From Planctomycetales bacterium (GTDB taxonomy: Bacteria > Planctomycetota > Planctomycetia > Pirellulales > Thermoguttaceae), in NCBI GenBank assembly GCA_007122045.1, contig SKJM01000045.1:1-7957 (forward strand): a DNA stretch of 7,957 nucleotides, written 5' to 3'. Every line of letters begins with the position of its first letter. The stretch's first letter is position 1. The notes beneath the pieces are model-generated. The model did no database searches. It was not told the DNA's origin and worked only from the letters and a program-made list of their open reading frames with translations. The translations under genes were made by a program, and so were the position numbers. Of the stretch, positions 6,941 to 7,957 are shown in pieces.

Positions 6941-6954
6941 CGAAATACACCCCC

Positions 6955-7957
6955 ATGGCAAGCTTCGACCCATATCGAAAATGGTTGGGCATTCCTCCCG
7001 AGGAGCAACCTCCCCACCATTACCGCCTGCTGGGTATCGGGATGTTCGAGTCGGACTCGGACGTGATCGCGAACGCCGCCGATCGGCAGATGGCCCACGT
7101 CCGGTCGTTTCAGACGGGCAAGTACGCGTCGATTTCGCAAAAGCTGCTTAACGAGTTGTCGACGGCCCGGCTTTGCCTGCTCGATCCTCAGAAGCGGTCG
7201 GCCTACGACGCCGCACTTCGGGCGGAATTGGCATCGGGTGCAACGGCAGGGCCGCCGTCGCTCCCTCCGCCGGTAGCCTCACCGCCCGCTAGTCATGGCC
7301 CTCCGCCGCCGAGCGCCGGCCCCCCACCACCGGCCACTGGGCCGGTGCCCGTCGCTGGACCGGCGCCCGTTGCGGGACCAGCGCCCGTCGCGCCCATCGG
7401 CAGGGTGGCCACATCGGCTCGACCGTATCCGAGCCGCCGCCGCAACAGCAATTGGCAGGCAGCGGCGGTCCTGCTGGGGATACTTGCCGTAGCCGTGCTA
7501 GGAGTTGCCTTGACGCTGGCAACGGGAGAGGCCCCCCTGAACGGCTCGCGCGGCCCCGCCCCAGACCGGCGTCCTACCCCGAGGGAACCCAGCCGGCGGC
7601 CAGAGAGACGTCCCGACAGCCCTCCATCCCGGCCCGACCGTATTCCGCCGAGAACTCCGCCCGAAAGGCCCCCGAGCACTCCACCCAGCGATTTTCCGAC
7701 CACACCGCCGCCCGGCTCGGGGGCCGGTGAAGTTCGTCTCGGCGAGATGGCAGCGATGCGCGGCCACACCGGCCCGGTGGTCAGTGCGGCTTTCACCCCC
7801 GATGGCGCGTTTGTCGTCAGCGGAGGAGGCGACCAGACCGTGCGGCTGTGGGATAGCGTTGGGGGTTTCGAACTTCGCCAATTTGGCGGCACCGCCGGCG
7901 ATGTGCGCGGCGTCGACTTTTCCCGCGATGGCAATACCGTGTATGCGTTGGCCGGAC
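6955..7957 (+). CDS. J-like domain, transmembrane, WD40-repeat protein (3' end cut off)
   Basis: The frame from ATG 6955 is open for 334 codons to the window edge, so the C-terminus is missing. Residues 5-89 form a J-like domain: DPYRKWLGI, HHYRLLGI, AADRQMAHVR, LNELSTARLCLLDP, KRSAYD. It keeps the YxLLG opening and LLDPxKRxxYD closing of DnaJ domains but lacks the HPD triad (AHVR stands there), so Hsp70 stimulation is unlikely. A Pro-rich linker (90-158) with three GPxPVA repeats leads to RRRNSN and a membrane segment at about 168-189. A second linker rich in Pro, Arg and Ser (190-263) precedes WD40 repeats; the first ends in DQTVRLWD (293-300) and the second starts near 310. The basic cluster before the membrane segment predicts J-like domain inside and WD40 propeller outside. 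There is no Shine-Dalgarno site; the conserved N-terminus sets the start. Role unknown, likely a membrane scaffold. Confidence 0.88.
   Translation, partial: MASFDPYRKWLGIPPEEQPPHHYRLLGIGMFESDSDVIANAADRQMAHVRSFQTGKYASISQKLLNELSTARLCLLDPQKRSAYDAALRAELASGATAGPPSLPPPVASPPASHGPPPPSAGPPPPATGPVPVAGPAPVAGPAPVAPIGRVATSARPYPSRRRNSNWQAAAVLLGILAVAVLGVALTLATGEAPLNGSRGPAPDRRPTPREPSRRPERRPDSPPSRPDRIPPRTPPERPPSTPPSDFPTTPPPGSGAGEVRLGEMAAMRGHTGPVVSAAFTPDGAFVVSGGGDQTVRLWDSVGGFELRQFGGTAGDVRGVDFSRDGNTVYALAG
7339..7392 (+). repeat. Three tandem 18-base units coding GPxPVA
   Basis: Units at 7339-7356, 7357-7374 and 7375-7392 code GPVPVA, GPAPVA and GPAPVA in the linker between the J-like domain and the membrane segment. 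They differ at codon third positions and at one second position, so the array is not brand new. Copy number may vary between strains. Confidence 0.75.

Larger units (their letters stand above)
6583..6954. other. Structured non-coding region between TPR and WD40 genes
   Basis: This 372-base gap has no supportable gene but much structure. After the TPR stop there is a weak stem, ACGAAA with TTTCGT (6605-6610 and 6616-6621), too poor to call a terminator. Then come the nested palindrome at 6643-6697, a stem CTCGCC with GGCGAG (6714-6719 and 6730-6735), a promoter at 6739-6767, and two leader hairpins before the next start codon. Minus-strand open frames cross the region, but they translate the palindrome and run into the next gene antisense, so they are not called. 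Confidence 0.6.

Noticed and set aside
6512..7140. Two 153-codon minus strand frames over the 6583-6954 gap
   Set aside because: They translate the nested palindrome and leader hairpins and run antisense into the TPR and J-like genes, a known pattern of false genes over repeats.
7293..7934. 213-codon minus strand frame opposite the WD40 gene
   Set aside because: It is antisense to the Pro-rich linkers and WD40 repeats; its Gly/Arg/Ser-rich product mirrors the linker codons.

Overview
The window is GC-rich bacterial DNA that looks like a planctomycete chromosome, most likely the Pirellulales side of the phylum. The best evidence is the last gene. Its N-terminus (DPYRKWLGI, HHYRLLGI, AADRQMAHVR, LNELSTARLCLLDP, then YD) matches a J-like domain that I know from planctomycete membrane proteins, and it is joined through a membrane segment to WD40 repeats. 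A Tat-exported FAD oxidoreductase, a giant membrane-anchored TPR protein and weak Shine-Dalgarno sites fit the same picture. No taxonomic search was possible.

Layout, all real genes on the + strand. (1) 8-340: a short A-type Fe-S carrier (HesB/IscA family) with an unusual C-terminal cysteine spacing. (2) 341-414: a GC-rich gap with strong hairpins. (3) 415-1806: a Tat-signal FAD-dependent oxidoreductase. (4) 1807-1965: 52 in-frame codons directly after its stop that repeat the C-terminus of the same family, read here as the remnant of a second, mostly deleted paralogue. (5) 1966-2289: non-coding, ending in a clear extended -10 promoter. (6) 2290-6582: a 1430-residue TPR protein with one N-terminal membrane segment. 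(7) 6583-6954: non-coding but highly structured, with a nested palindrome resembling a dispersed REP-type repeat, a good sigma70-type promoter and a leader with two hairpins. (8) 6955 to the window edge: the J-like/transmembrane/WD40 protein, cut off by the end of the window; its frame stays open for 334 codons.

The genes do not form an evident pathway. The Fe-S carrier is housekeeping. The FAD enzyme probably acts outside the cytoplasm. The TPR and WD40 proteins each have their own promoter, and both look like membrane-anchored scaffolds with large repeat domains, probably outside the cytoplasmic membrane. I see no defence island, CRISPR array, transposase, tRNA or rRNA. The most unusual items are the oxidoreductase remnant, the palindromic repeat with the structured leader, and the domain layout of the last protein.
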